Below, one piece after another: positions 21,103 to 29,335 of a DNA stretch of 64,000 nucleotides (positions are counted from its first letter, which is position 1; each line of letters opens with the position of its first letter). Origin of the DNA: Citrobacter werkmanii NBRC 105721 (GTDB lineage: Bacteria > Pseudomonadota > Gammaproteobacteria > Enterobacterales > Enterobacteriaceae); the NCBI GenBank assembly GCA_000759755.1, contig BBMW01000002.1, positions 1 to 64,000 of the forward strand, given 5' to 3'. Both the position numbers and the translations under genes were made by a program. The notes beneath the pieces are model-generated. The model did no database searches. It was not told the origin of the DNA and saw only the letters and a program-made list of their open reading frames with translations.

Positions 21103-22092
21103 TCAAAGCTCCCTTGCCAGTTTACGTTTTTCGTTCCAGGCCGTGGCGCTAATGCTGACCAGGATAATGGCGCCGCTGAACACGGTGTGCCAGTAAGAGG
21201 AGACGCTCAGCAGCGTCAGACCATTTTGCAAGAACGCCAGCAGCACAACACCCAGTAGCGTTCCGGTTAACGTACCGCGCCCGCCGCTCATGCTGGTGCC
21301 ACCGAGCACGACCGCCGCCAGCACCGTTAACTCAAAGCCGAGTAGGGAATTGGGGGCAACAGACTGGGTGATTTGCGCCTGAACCACGGCGGCAACGCCT
21401 GCCAGAATGCCCATATAGCCATAGACGTAGAAATGCAGCTTCAGCAGATTCAGCCCCAGGCGCGAGGCCGCGTCGCGGTTGCCGCCCATGGCGTAAACCT
21501 GACGGCCAAGACGGGTATAGTTCATCAGTACGGCGGTAAAGATGATCACCGCAGCCAGGCACAGCAGGGGCAGGGTTAAACCGTAGTCGTAGCCGTCTGT
21601 CGCGGTGAACGACAACCAGTTGATACCGTTCATAAACCAGTCCGGGAAGCCGTACAGCCAGGTACCTTTGGTGGCATAAACCAGCAGGCCGTAGTAGACG
21701 TTCAGCGTGGCGATGGTAATGATGATCGCCGGAACGCGCAGCCAGTAGACCAGGAAGCCATTAATCAGCCCAAGCAGCAGACCTACCGCCATTGCGATGG
21801 TTAAAGCCAGTACGAAGTTGCCGCCGTGAGCGATCACCCAACTGGCCATCGCATACTGGGCAATCGCGGTCATCGCTGGAAATGAGATGTCGATCCCGCC
21901 GGAAATCAGCACCACAAACAGCCCGCAGGCGAGAATACCGAGAATCGCGTAGCTGGTGGCGACATCTGTGAGATTGCCCAGCGACAGGAACTCATCGGTA
22001 CTGACGCTCAGCCCGACGGCGAGCGCCACGACCAGCAGGCCCAGCCAGAATTCATGTTGCCCGATTAAACGGGAGAGACGCAGACTATTCAT
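21103..22092 (-). CDS. Sugar ABC transporter permease (first)
   Basis: 329 residues, BPD_transp_2-family permease, about 8-10 membrane segments; ISGGIDISFPAMTAIAQY and AVVLGGTSMSGGRGT are the conserved family segments. Its start overlaps the end of the ATPase gene by 8 bp. Two different permease genes plus a double ATPase match LsrACDB or RhaSTPQ systems rather than RbsABC, which has a single permease gene. Confidence 0.9.
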   Translation of the reverse strand: MNSLRLSRLIGQHEFWLGLLVVALAVGLSVSTDEFLSLGNLTDVATSYAILGILACGLFVVLISGGIDISFPAMTAIAQYAMASWVIAHGGNFVLALTIAMAVGLLLGLINGFLVYWLRVPAIIITIATLNVYYGLLVYATKGTWLYGFPDWFMNGINWLSFTATDGYDYGLTLPLLCLAAVIIFTAVLMNYTRLGRQVYAMGGNRDAASRLGLNLLKLHFYVYGYMGILAGVAAVVQAQITQSVAPNSLLGFELTVLAAVVLGGTSMSGGRGTLTGTLLGVVLLAFLQNGLTLLSVSSYWHTVFSGAIILVSISATAWNEKRKLAREL

Positions 22093-23593
22093 TGATTACC
22101 TCGACCACTTCAGCAATCTCCTCTTCACGGCAGTGATGAGGATTAAATTCCGCCACCAGTTTGCCGCGGCGCATCACCAGCACACGATGACTGTTGTAAT
22201 ACGCTTCCGGGATTTCATCGCAAATCATCAGCACCGCCATTCCCTGTTCCGCCAGATCGCGGGCTATCTGGTAAATCCCCTCTTTGTTGGCGATATCCAC
22301 GCCGACGGTAGGGGAGTCGAGGATCAAGATGCGCGGGTGGGTTGCCACCCATTTGGCAATGGCAATGCGTTGGGCATTACCGCCGGAGAGCGTTTTGACC
22401 GGCAGATGCGGATCGGAGACTTTAATGTTCAACTCACGGATTAAATCGGCGACCAGCTTTTGCGCTTTACGATGATCGAGCAGACCGCTGCTGGTATGCA
22501 GTTGGTCAAACACCGTGACGATGGTGTTGTCATAGATCGACTGCTCCATGATCAGCCCCTGCGTCAGGCGATCTTCAGAGACATAGCCGATCCCGTGTTT
22601 GATGGCGTCATGATTATTGCGCAGAGTAACCGGCTGGCCGTTAATGCGCATTTCGCCGCTTTCCGGCTGGGTCATGCCGAACAAACTGAGGCAAAGCTCG
22701 GTGCGACCGGCACCCAGCAGACCGACAATGGAGACAATCTCACCGCTATGTAGCGATAAATTGATGTTCTGGTATTTCCCCCGGCGGCTGAGGTTGCGCA
22801 GCTCGAGCAGCGGCTCTTGCTCAATAGCAGGTCTTTCCGGCAGCGGGCTGTAGTGGAAGCGTTGTCCGGTCATCAGGAAGGCCAGTTCGTGACTGTCGAG
22901 TTCGCTGGCCGGGTAAGTCCCCACCAGTTTGCCGTCGCGCATCACGCTGATACGGTCCGCCACTTCCATCACTTCATCCAGACGGTGGCTGACAAACACC
23001 ACGCAAATCCCGGCCGCTTTCAGTTCGTTGACGACCCGTAGCAGGCCATTGACCTCCTGGCGGGTTAACGAAGCGGTGGGTTCATCCATAATCACCAGAC
23101 GCGCATCGGCGGCAATAGCCCGGCAAATGGCGACCAGTTGCCGGTCGGCAATCGACAGTTTTTCGACTTTTTTATCGGGATCGATGTTCACGCCGATGCG
23201 TTTCATAGCGGCCAGCGCCTGCTGTTTCATCGCGCCACGGCGCACCCAGATATCGCCACCGGGCAGATAGCGGTTGACCGCGATATTTTCAGCGACGCTA
23301 AAGTTAGGGAATAACGACAGGTCCTGATAAATAACCTGAATACCATAATGGGAAGAAAGCTGCGGCGTCAGGTGATGGAATAATTTGCCATCGAGTAAAA
23401 TCTGCGCGCCTTTTTCCGGATGATACACTCCAGAGATCACTTTAATAATGGTGCTTTTACCACAGCCGTTTTGACCCGCCAGACAGTGAACTTCGCCTTT
23501 TCTCAGCGTCATATTCACGTTATCCAGCGCCAGCACGCCCGGGAATTGTTTGCTGATATTCTCAAGAGTGATAAATGCGGTGGTGTCTGTCAT
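22085..23593 (-). CDS. Sugar ABC transporter ATPase with two nucleotide-binding domains
   Basis: 502 residues from the ATG at 23593, which has AGGGG 8 bp upstream; an in-frame ATG at 23620 is possible. Two NBDs in tandem as in RbsA/LsrA. NBD1 has Walker A GQNGCGKST at 40-48, a degenerate signature (LSIADRQL) and Walker B LVIMDEPTAS. NBD2 has a degenerate Walker A (GLLGAGRTE) with an intact LSGGNAQR signature and Walker B. Degenerate sites are usual in this family. It powers uptake with the two permeases. Confidence 0.92.
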   Translation of the reverse strand: MTDTTAFITLENISKQFPGVLALDNVNMTLRKGEVHCLAGQNGCGKSTIIKVISGVYHPEKGAQILLDGKLFHHLTPQLSSHYGIQVIYQDLSLFPNFSVAENIAVNRYLPGGDIWVRRGAMKQQALAAMKRIGVNIDPDKKVEKLSIADRQLVAICRAIAADARLVIMDEPTASLTRQEVNGLLRVVNELKAAGICVVFVSHRLDEVMEVADRISVMRDGKLVGTYPASELDSHELAFLMTGQRFHYSPLPERPAIEQEPLLELRNLSRRGKYQNINLSLHSGEIVSIVGLLGAGRTELCLSLFGMTQPESGEMRINGQPVTLRNNHDAIKHGIGYVSEDRLTQGLIMEQSIYDNTIVTVFDQLHTSSGLLDHRKAQKLVADLIRELNIKVSDPHLPVKTLSGGNAQRIAIAKWVATHPRILILDSPTVGVDIANKEGIYQIARDLAEQGMAVLMICDEIPEAYYNSHRVLVMRRGKLVAEFNPHHCREEEIAEVVEVINE

Positions 23594-23696
23594 GGACAAT
23601 ACCCCTGCGCACGTCCGCATGGACGCTAAGTGTTAGTTTGGTTGATAGCGCCGACCAGACGGTCGGCGTTAAGGTTCCCTGGTGTCGGCTAAAGCC

Positions 23697-24680
23697 TTAG
23701 AAACCGAGTGATTGTGCGTTGTCTTTGGTGACTTCGAGGATCTTGTTAAAGCGGATCACTTTCTTCTCCGTGTCGATATCGGCTTTCCCTAAACCATCGA
23801 TACTCAGATCAGCGTTCACTTCTTTACCCTGCAACAGCTGATCGGCCACCGTTACCAGCGCATAGCCCGCGTCTTTTGGATCCCACAGCAGCGCTTTCTT
23901 AATATCACCGCGCATCAGGTAAGGTGCAGCCTGTGCTGGCATGGCGATCCCGACGACGGCGATTTTATCTTTGGCGCGTTTTTTCTGTACCGCCTGACCC
24001 GCACCGATAGGACCCAGCGAGCCAAAGCCGATAATGCCCTTCATCTGCGGATAGGTTTTCATCAGGTCCAGCGTGGTGGCGTAGGATTTATCGATGCTTT
24101 CCGCGACCGGCAGACGTGAAGTGACCTCGAACATCTCCGGATATTTTTCTTTCTGGTACTTAATTGCATAATCTGCCCACGCGTTATGAAGTGGGACCGT
24201 CAGCGAACCGACATAGATGGCATACCCGCCTTTGCCGCCCATGTTTTTTGCTAATTCATCGACGTTAGCCTGCGCATATTTTTCACTGTCGATGGTTTCA
24301 ATATCCCACTGGCCAATCTGCTCGTCCGGGGATTCGTGCGTCAGCACCACGATGCCTTTGTCGCGCGCTTTTTTCAGCACCGGCTCAAGGACCTTGGCAT
24401 CATTCGGCACCACGATGATTGCGTTAACATTTTTGGCGATCAGATCCTCAATGACTTTCACCTGCTGAGCCGGATCTGGCGTGGAAGGCCCGGTCTGGTA
24501 AGCATTCACATCCAATTTTTTTGCTGCTTCATTCACGCCGGTTTCCATGCGGTTAAACCATGGGATCCCGGTGACTTTGGCAACCACAGCAATTTCATAT
24601 TTTTCCGCCGCAAAGGACGTGCCGGACAACATGCATGCAGAAACCAGGGTTGCACTGAGTAATGCGAGTTTGAATTTCAT
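23697..24680 (-). CDS. Periplasmic sugar-binding protein of ABC transporter
   Basis: 327 residues, Peripla_BP_4-type binding protein. An N-terminal signal peptide of about 24 residues (MKFKLALLSATLVSACMLSG, cleavage after SFA); the VSAC within it is a weak lipobox-like match I consider incidental. It is closer in pattern to LsrB/RhaS proteins (IPWFNRMETGVNEAAKKL, GPSTPDPAQQ) than to YphF or RbsB. First gene of the operon, with AAAGGT before the ATG. The ligand is not deducible from sequence, though the downstream kinase suggests a pentulose or related sugar. Confidence 0.88.
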   Translation of the reverse strand: MKFKLALLSATLVSACMLSGTSFAAEKYEIAVVAKVTGIPWFNRMETGVNEAAKKLDVNAYQTGPSTPDPAQQVKVIEDLIAKNVNAIIVVPNDAKVLEPVLKKARDKGIVVLTHESPDEQIGQWDIETIDSEKYAQANVDELAKNMGGKGGYAIYVGSLTVPLHNAWADYAIKYQKEKYPEMFEVTSRLPVAESIDKSYATTLDLMKTYPQMKGIIGFGSLGPIGAGQAVQKKRAKDKIAVVGIAMPAQAAPYLMRGDIKKALLWDPKDAGYALVTVADQLLQGKEVNADLSIDGLGKADIDTEKKVIRFNKILEVTKDNAQSLGF

Positions 24681-25097
24681 AGTTGTACCTTTCGTAGGGG
24701 GCAGGACATGTCACGGGGTGAAGTTAACTACGAATGGAAGAGGGAATGAATCATGAGTTTCATGAATGTGATCTATGCCCAGTATTGTGAATTTATGGAA
24801 AAATAATGGTTAAAAATTGGTTAAATTAAAGGGGTTTTATATCCATGACAGCAAAGTTATTGTTAATGGATTATTAAAATGAAACCATAAATTAACAATT
24901 AATTATCATTTTGCGTAAATTGTGGTGGCGAGAAGGGATTTAGACGGGTGTTGCTGGAAAAAGAAATCTCGAAATTGAGAACTGAATCGATACCGGAAAA
25001 GGGTGCTCAACATTTTTTCGTTCAATGATATCCTCAGCACTCTTTCGCCAAACATACCATTATTTCTGGCAGCCTGGATTTTTATCGTGGAGAAGCC
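24681..25097. promoter_or_regulatory. Divergent control region of the sugar operon and the DUF1007 gene
   Basis: 417 bp without a gene, strongly AT-rich around 24785-24905. CATGAGTTTCATG at 24752-24764 is a short palindrome that could be an operator. Next to it, on the minus strand, a TCACA half-site (about 24768-24772) could be half of a CRP site. No regulator gene lies next to the operon, so its control may come from elsewhere. GGAG at 25089-25092 serves the gene at 25098. Confidence 0.4.
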
Positions 25098-25736
25098 ATG
25101 CAGCGCGTTAAACGCATCATTGTCACGTTGTTTCTTGCTGTCCTGTCTTTTGACGCAGGCGCTCATCCCCATAGCTTTATCCATTTGAAAACTGAGATCG
25201 TGAGCGAGAATAATCAGTTCGTGGCGCTGAAAATGCGCTGGACGATGGATGAAATCACCTCGGCTGATCTGCTTTACGATGCGGGGAATGCCAAACCTGG
25301 CTCGGAGATCTGGAAAAAACTGGCGGCGGAAGTGATGGCGAATGTGCTTGGGCAGCATTATTTCACCGAAGTGTGGCATGACGGGCAAAAGGTAAAGTTT
25401 AAAAACAGGCCGACGGAATACGGCATGGAACGGGAGGAACATCAGGCGGTGCTAACGTTCGTTTTACCATTAGCTGAACCGCAGCCGCTGAGTGGTCAAA
25501 AATATACCATTTCAACCTTCGATCCGACCTACTACGTTGATATGAGCTATGACCAGGACAGCGACGCTATGCTGGGGCAGGCCATTAGCCAGCAATGCCG
25601 ACTCACTGTCCATACCCCGACGCCGAATGAACAAACGCTGAGCTTTGCCCAGTCGCTGGATAAAGAAGACGCCCCGCCGGAGGATATGGAGTTGGGTAAA
25701 CAGTTCGCACAAACGGTAACGCTGCAATGTCAGTAA
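25098..25736 (+). CDS. DUF1007 family periplasmic protein
   Basis: 212 residues. A signal peptide of about 22 residues ending DAGA-HPHSF is followed by the conserved N-terminal HPHSFI that could bind metal. DUF1007 proteins are commonly found with NicO nickel/cobalt transporters, as here: the next gene starts 10 bp inside this one. Likely a periplasmic or membrane-attached accessory for Ni/Co transport. The exact role is unknown. Confidence 0.85.
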   Translation: MQRVKRIIVTLFLAVLSFDAGAHPHSFIHLKTEIVSENNQFVALKMRWTMDEITSADLLYDAGNAKPGSEIWKKLAAEVMANVLGQHYFTEVWHDGQKVKFKNRPTEYGMEREEHQAVLTFVLPLAEPQPLSGQKYTISTFDPTYYVDMSYDQDSDAMLGQAISQQCRLTVHTPTPNEQTLSFAQSLDKEDAPPEDMELGKQFAQTVTLQCQ

Positions 25737-26707
25737 TTTATCAGCCACGCCCCGCCGGACGCCGCTGGCTTACGCTGTGGCCGCTGGCACTATTTTTCCT
25801 GCTGGCGGCAGGCGGCATACTGTGGCTATGGCAGGCCTGGCCGCAGGTGATGATGAAAAGCATCGTCTGGCAGCGCGAAGTAAACCAACAGATGAGCGGA
25901 TTGCTGAAAGCGGTTGCTGCCAGTCCGACCCAGGCAGGGGGATCGCTGCTACTGTTTAGTTTTCTCTATGGCGTCCTGCATGCACTGGGGCCGGGTCATG
26001 GAAAAGTGGTGATTACTACCTGGCTTGCGACGCACCCGTCAAAACTCAAATCAAGTATCGGCCTGACGCTGGCGTCGTCTTTATTACAAGGACTGGTCGC
26101 GATTGGTCTGGTCGTTATCGTGCTCACCGTCTTGCAGTTACCTGCGCGGCAGCTGCATATGAGCAGCTTCTGGCTGGAAAGAGGGAGCTATGTGCTGGTA
26201 GGCGTGTTGGGCCTGCTGCTGTGCTGGCGGGCGCTGAAAAAACTGCGCTCATTGCTAAAACGGCCAACGTTTACCGCTTTCACACCGCACCATGTGCATC
26301 ACGACGGCTGTGGCTGCGGGCATCAGCATTTACCGCAGCCGGAACAGTTGCAAAGCGGTGATGACTGGCGCGCCCGGTTGATGATTATTCTGTCTATGGG
26401 GATGCGCCCATGCTCCGGGGCTATCATGGTGCTGCTGTTCAGTAAAGTGATTGGCGTCTTTAGCTGGGGCATGGCCTCGGCGCTGGCGATGGCGGCGGGA
26501 ACTTCTTTGACGATTACGTCACTGGCTTTATTGGTACACAGTTTCCGCTCGCTGGCGGTAAGACTTAGCGGGCATAAAGCGCCGGTGCTGTGGCGACAGA
26601 TTGGCTGGACAACGCTGGCATTAGCCGGTGGGGCGATATTGATTGCGGCGGCGGTGGTGATGTGGATGAGCGCGGTGCCGGTAGGTAGGGGATTAAGACC
26701 GTTTTAG
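25727..26707 (+). CDS. NicO-family nickel/cobalt transporter
   Basis: 326 residues, about 6-7 membrane segments. HALGPGHGK at 85-93 holds the paired His of the NicO signature, and GMRPCSGAI follows in a later helix. A cytoplasm- or periplasm-facing loop at 188-201 is rich in His and Cys (HHVHHDGCGCGHQH), as in RcnA-like exporters. Direction (efflux or uptake) cannot be read from sequence; RcnA relatives export. Overlaps the DUF1007 gene by 10 bp, so the two are co-translated. Confidence 0.88.
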   Translation: MSVIYQPRPAGRRWLTLWPLALFFLLAAGGILWLWQAWPQVMMKSIVWQREVNQQMSGLLKAVAASPTQAGGSLLLFSFLYGVLHALGPGHGKVVITTWLATHPSKLKSSIGLTLASSLLQGLVAIGLVVIVLTVLQLPARQLHMSSFWLERGSYVLVGVLGLLLCWRALKKLRSLLKRPTFTAFTPHHVHHDGCGCGHQHLPQPEQLQSGDDWRARLMIILSMGMRPCSGAIMVLLFSKVIGVFSWGMASALAMAAGTSLTITSLALLVHSFRSLAVRLSGHKAPVLWRQIGWTTLALAGGAILIAAAVVMWMSAVPVGRGLRPF

Positions 26708-26730
26708 ATTAGTGAGCGGCAGGAATTGTA

Positions 26731-26764
26731 GGCCGGATAAGACGCGAAAGCGTCGCATCCGGCA
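26731..26764. repeat. REP element between the NicO gene and suhB
   Basis: GCCGGATAAGACGCGAAAGCGTCGCATCCGGC is a canonical REP palindrome. It lies between the convergent ends of the transporter gene and suhB. Confidence 0.9.
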
Positions 26765-26774
26765 CCACAGCAGA

Positions 26775-27578
26775 TTAACGCTTCAGCGCGTCGCTCAGTT
26801 CATCACGCATGTTAGCCAGCATGGCTTTCACTACGCGCGGGTTACCTGCAACGATGTTGCCGGTTGCCATGTAGTTATGGCCGCCGGTGAAGTCGCAAAC
26901 CAGTGCGCCGGCTTCACGAGCAATCAGCTCACCTGCGGCGAAATCCCACGGGCGCAGACCAATTTCGAAATAACCGTCAACGCGGGCTGCGGCAACGTAG
27001 GCCAGATCCAGCGCGGCAGAGCCGGTGCGGCGGAAGTCAGCGCATTCGGTAAACATGTTGCCAAGGATTTTCATGTAAGAAGCAGCGTGCTGTTTCGCTT
27101 TGAACGGGAAGCCGGTGGCAATGATGGTGCCGTCCAGATCGCGAGCCGTGCTGCCACGCAGACGGTAACCGTTAAGCTGAGCGCCTTGGCCGCGGGTTGC
27201 GGTGAACAGTTCATTACGCATTGGATCGTAAACAACGGCAACTTCAGTACGGCCTTTAATGCGTACTGCGATAGATACCGCGAAGTGCGGCAGACGTTTT
27301 ACGAAGTTGGTAGTGCCATCCAGTGGATCGATAACCCATTGAACATCCAAATCTTCACCAACATGTTCACCGCTTTCTTCGGTGATGATGGTGTGCTGTG
27401 GGTAAGATTTGCGAATCGTTTCGATAATAATCGCTTCGGCGGCTTTATCGACGTTAGTCACGAAATCATTGCTGCCTTTCTGGCTGGTTTCTACAGAGTC
27501 TGGGGTTTCGTAGTGTTTGGCAATTACATTACCCGCCTTGCGCGCTGCGCGCACGGCGATGGTCAGCATCGGATGCAT
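26775..27578 (-). CDS. suhB: Inositol-1-monophosphatase / Nus-complex factor SuhB
   Basis: 267 residues, nearly identical to E. coli SuhB. Inositol monophosphatase motifs: EESGE near residue 67, WVIDPLDGTTNF near residue 81 and WDFAAGELIAREAG near residue 212 supply the metal ligands. In E. coli it also joins the NusB/NusE antitermination complex on rRNA leaders and represses its own gene. A boxA-like sequence lies in the leader here. Confidence 0.97.
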   Translation of the reverse strand: MHPMLTIAVRAARKAGNVIAKHYETPDSVETSQKGSNDFVTNVDKAAEAIIIETIRKSYPQHTIITEESGEHVGEDLDVQWVIDPLDGTTNFVKRLPHFAVSIAVRIKGRTEVAVVYDPMRNELFTATRGQGAQLNGYRLRGSTARDLDGTIIATGFPFKAKQHAASYMKILGNMFTECADFRRTGSAALDLAYVAAARVDGYFEIGLRPWDFAAGELIAREAGALVCDFTGGHNYMATGNIVAGNPRVVKAMLANMRDELSDALKR

Positions 27579-27595
27579 CGGTCTCTCTCACTGGA

Positions 27596-27606
27596 TGTTA
27601 AAGAAC
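27596..27606 (-). promoter_or_regulatory. boxA-like element in suhB leader
   Basis: Minus-strand GTTCTTTAACA, about 20 bp upstream of the suhB start, closely matches the rrn boxA core CTCTTTAACA. A boxA in the E. coli suhB 5' region is known to mediate autoregulation through the Nus complex. Its function here is inferred by conservation. Confidence 0.6.
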
Positions 27607-27696
27607 GGGAAAACGGCGCAGAGTATAGCAGCGAGTTCGGAATATGTCTTCGTTTTATGATAATATGCCCGAATAATCTTTAGCCGAAGAAATACA

Positions 27697-28428
27697 ATGC
27701 TGCAAAATATTCGAATTGTGCTGGTGGAAACCTCTCACACTGGCAACATGGGCTCTGTGGCCCGCGCAATGAAAACCATGGGTTTAACCAATCTGTGGCT
27801 GGTTAATCCACTGGTCAAACCGGACTCGCAGGCCATCGCCCTGGCGGCAGGCGCCAGCGATGTGATTGGCAGCGCGCAGATCGTCGATACCCTCGATGAA
27901 GCGCTGGCGGGTTGTAGTCTGGTAGTAGGCACCAGCGCGCGTTCCCGTACGTTGCCGTGGCCGATGCTGGACCCGCGCGAATGCGGCTTAAAAAGCGTCT
28001 CTGAAGCGGCGAATACGCCGGTGGCGCTGGTATTTGGCCGTGAACGCGTTGGCCTGACCAACGAAGAACTGCAAAAATGCCATTACCACGTCGCCATTGC
28101 CGCGAACCCGGAATACAGTTCGCTCAACCTGGCGATGGCGGTGCAGGTTATCTCTTATGAAGTCCGCATGGCCTGGCTGGCGACGCAGGAAGGTGATAAG
28201 ACCGTCGAATACGAAGAAGCTGAGTATCCGCTGGTGGATGATTTAGAGCGTTTTTACGGTCATCTGGAACAAACGCTGCTGTCGACCGGATTTATTCGCG
28301 AAGGCCATCCGGGACAAGTGATGAACAAGCTGCGTCGTCTGTTTACGCGTGCGCGTCCTGAGAGTCAGGAGCTGAACATTTTGCGCGGAATTTTGGCGTC
28401 GATTGAACAGCAGAATAAAGGCAAGTAA
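27697..28428 (+). CDS. trmJ: tRNA (cytidine/uridine-2'-O)-methyltransferase TrmJ
   Basis: SPOUT-class methyltransferase that 2'-O-methylates position 32 in several tRNAs. 243 residues. The N-terminal [34 protein letters not shown] and [12 protein letters not shown] segments form the knotted SAM site. Divergent from suhB. It stands alone upstream of iscR, as in E. coli. Confidence 0.96.
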   Translation: MLQNIRIVLVETSHTGNMGSVARAMKTMGLTNLWLVNPLVKPDSQAIALAAGASDVIGSAQIVDTLDEALAGCSLVVGTSARSRTLPWPMLDPRECGLKSVSEAANTPVALVFGRERVGLTNEELQKCHYHVAIAANPEYSSLNLAMAVQVISYEVRMAWLATQEGDKTVEYEEAEYPLVDDLERFYGHLEQTLLSTGFIREGHPGQVMNKLRRLFTRARPESQELNILRGILASIEQQNKGK

Positions 28429-28469
28429 GCGAAACGCCTCCTGCAAGTGAAAACGGCACTGAAGGTTAA

Positions 28470-28494
28470 ATACCTGACTAAATTAGTCAAGTAA
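28470..28494 (+). promoter_or_regulatory. IscR type-1 site (upstream)
   Basis: Palindromic CTGACTAAATTAGTCA core fits the IscR type-1 consensus (CTGACT-AGTC arms). It is the first of two adjacent sites in front of iscR. [2Fe-2S]-IscR binding here represses the operon in E. coli. Confidence 0.8.
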
Positions 28495-28519
28495 ATAGTT
28501 GACTGATTTAGTCGGGAAT
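28495..28519 (+). promoter_or_regulatory. IscR type-1 site (downstream)
   Basis: Second site, TTGACTGATTTAGTCGG, directly abutting the first. The two together match the autoregulatory region of E. coli iscR. A hairpin with CCCCGGGCAGGGG lies in the leader at about 28566-28578. Confidence 0.8.
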
Positions 28520-28601
28520 GTCAGACTTGCCCCTGCTATGCAATACCCCCATTTTACAATAAAAAACCCCGGGCAGGGGCGAGTTTGAGGCTAAGTAAGA
28601 C

Positions 28602-29093
28602 ATGAGACTGACATCAAAAGGGCGTTACGCCGTGACCGCAATGTTGGACGTTGCGCTCAACTCCGAAACGGGCCCGGTACCGTTGGCTGATATTTCTGAA
28701 CGTCAGGGAATTTCCCTGTCATATCTGGAGCAGCTGTTTTCCCGTTTGCGTAAAAACGGTCTGGTTTCAAGCGTACGTGGACCTGGCGGCGGGTATCTGC
28801 TGGGTAAAGATGCCGGGAGCATCGCAGTAGGTGAAGTCATTAGCGCTGTCGACGAGTCTGTAGATGCGACCCGTTGCCAGGGCAAAGGCGGTTGTCAGGG
28901 CGGCGATAAATGCCTGACCCACGCGCTGTGGCGCGATCTGAGCGATCGTCTGACCGGTTTCCTCAACAACATTACGTTGGGCGAACTGGTGAATAATCAG
29001 GAAGTCCTGGATGTGTCTGGTCGCCAGCACACGCATGACGCTCCACGCACTAATCGTGCTCAAGACGCGATCGACGTTAAGTTGCGCGCATAA
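28602..29093 (+). CDS. iscR: Fe-S cluster regulator IscR
   Basis: Rrf2-family repressor/activator, 163 residues. A winged helix covers about residues 1-80. The [2Fe-2S] ligands Cys92, Cys98, Cys104 and His107 are all present ([17 protein letters not shown]). First gene of the isc operon, preceded by two type-1 sites. The TAA stop at 29091-29093 is immediately followed by an ERIC element, an arrangement not seen in E. coli K-12. Confidence 0.98.
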   Translation: MRLTSKGRYAVTAMLDVALNSETGPVPLADISERQGISLSYLEQLFSRLRKNGLVSSVRGPGGGYLLGKDAGSIAVGEVISAVDESVDATRCQGKGGCQGGDKCLTHALWRDLSDRLTGFLNNITLGELVNNQEVLDVSGRQHTHDAPRTNRAQDAIDVKLRA

Positions 29094-29221
29094 TTTGCCC
29101 GTTATATTTCGTGCCGCAACTGCGTTGGCCGCACTTGCTCGCCCCAGTCACTTACTTGATGTAAGCTCCTGGGCACTCTCAAGTTTGCCGCCTTGCTGCA
29201 ACACGAACTATTTAGGGCAAA
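29094..29221. repeat. ERIC (IRU) element between iscR and iscS
   Basis: 128 bp, the size of the ~127-bp ERIC repeat. The ends are inverted: TTTGCCCGTTATATTTCGTG at the left against TTTGCCCTAAATAGTTCGTG on the other strand at the right. The core CCCCAGTCACTTACTT and ATGTAAGCTCCTGGG matches the ERIC consensus that the standard ERIC primers target. It starts on the base after the iscR stop and is transcribed with the operon. Confidence 0.92.
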
Positions 29222-29335
29222 GATAATAAGATATTAGAATCAGGCCGGGGTGTTCGACGCCCCGTTAACTCGGTCGTACATCCAGCCGGTTGCCTGGTTC
29301 CTTGCATTGAAGCGATGTACGGAGTTTATAGAGCA

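Noticed and set aside
26712-27683. 323-codon frame antisense to suhB
   Set aside because: Shadow of suhB, which is intact and conserved.
29094-29335. Small gene between iscR and iscS
   Set aside because: The space is filled by the ERIC repeat and the iscS leader; no RBS plus ORF combination.
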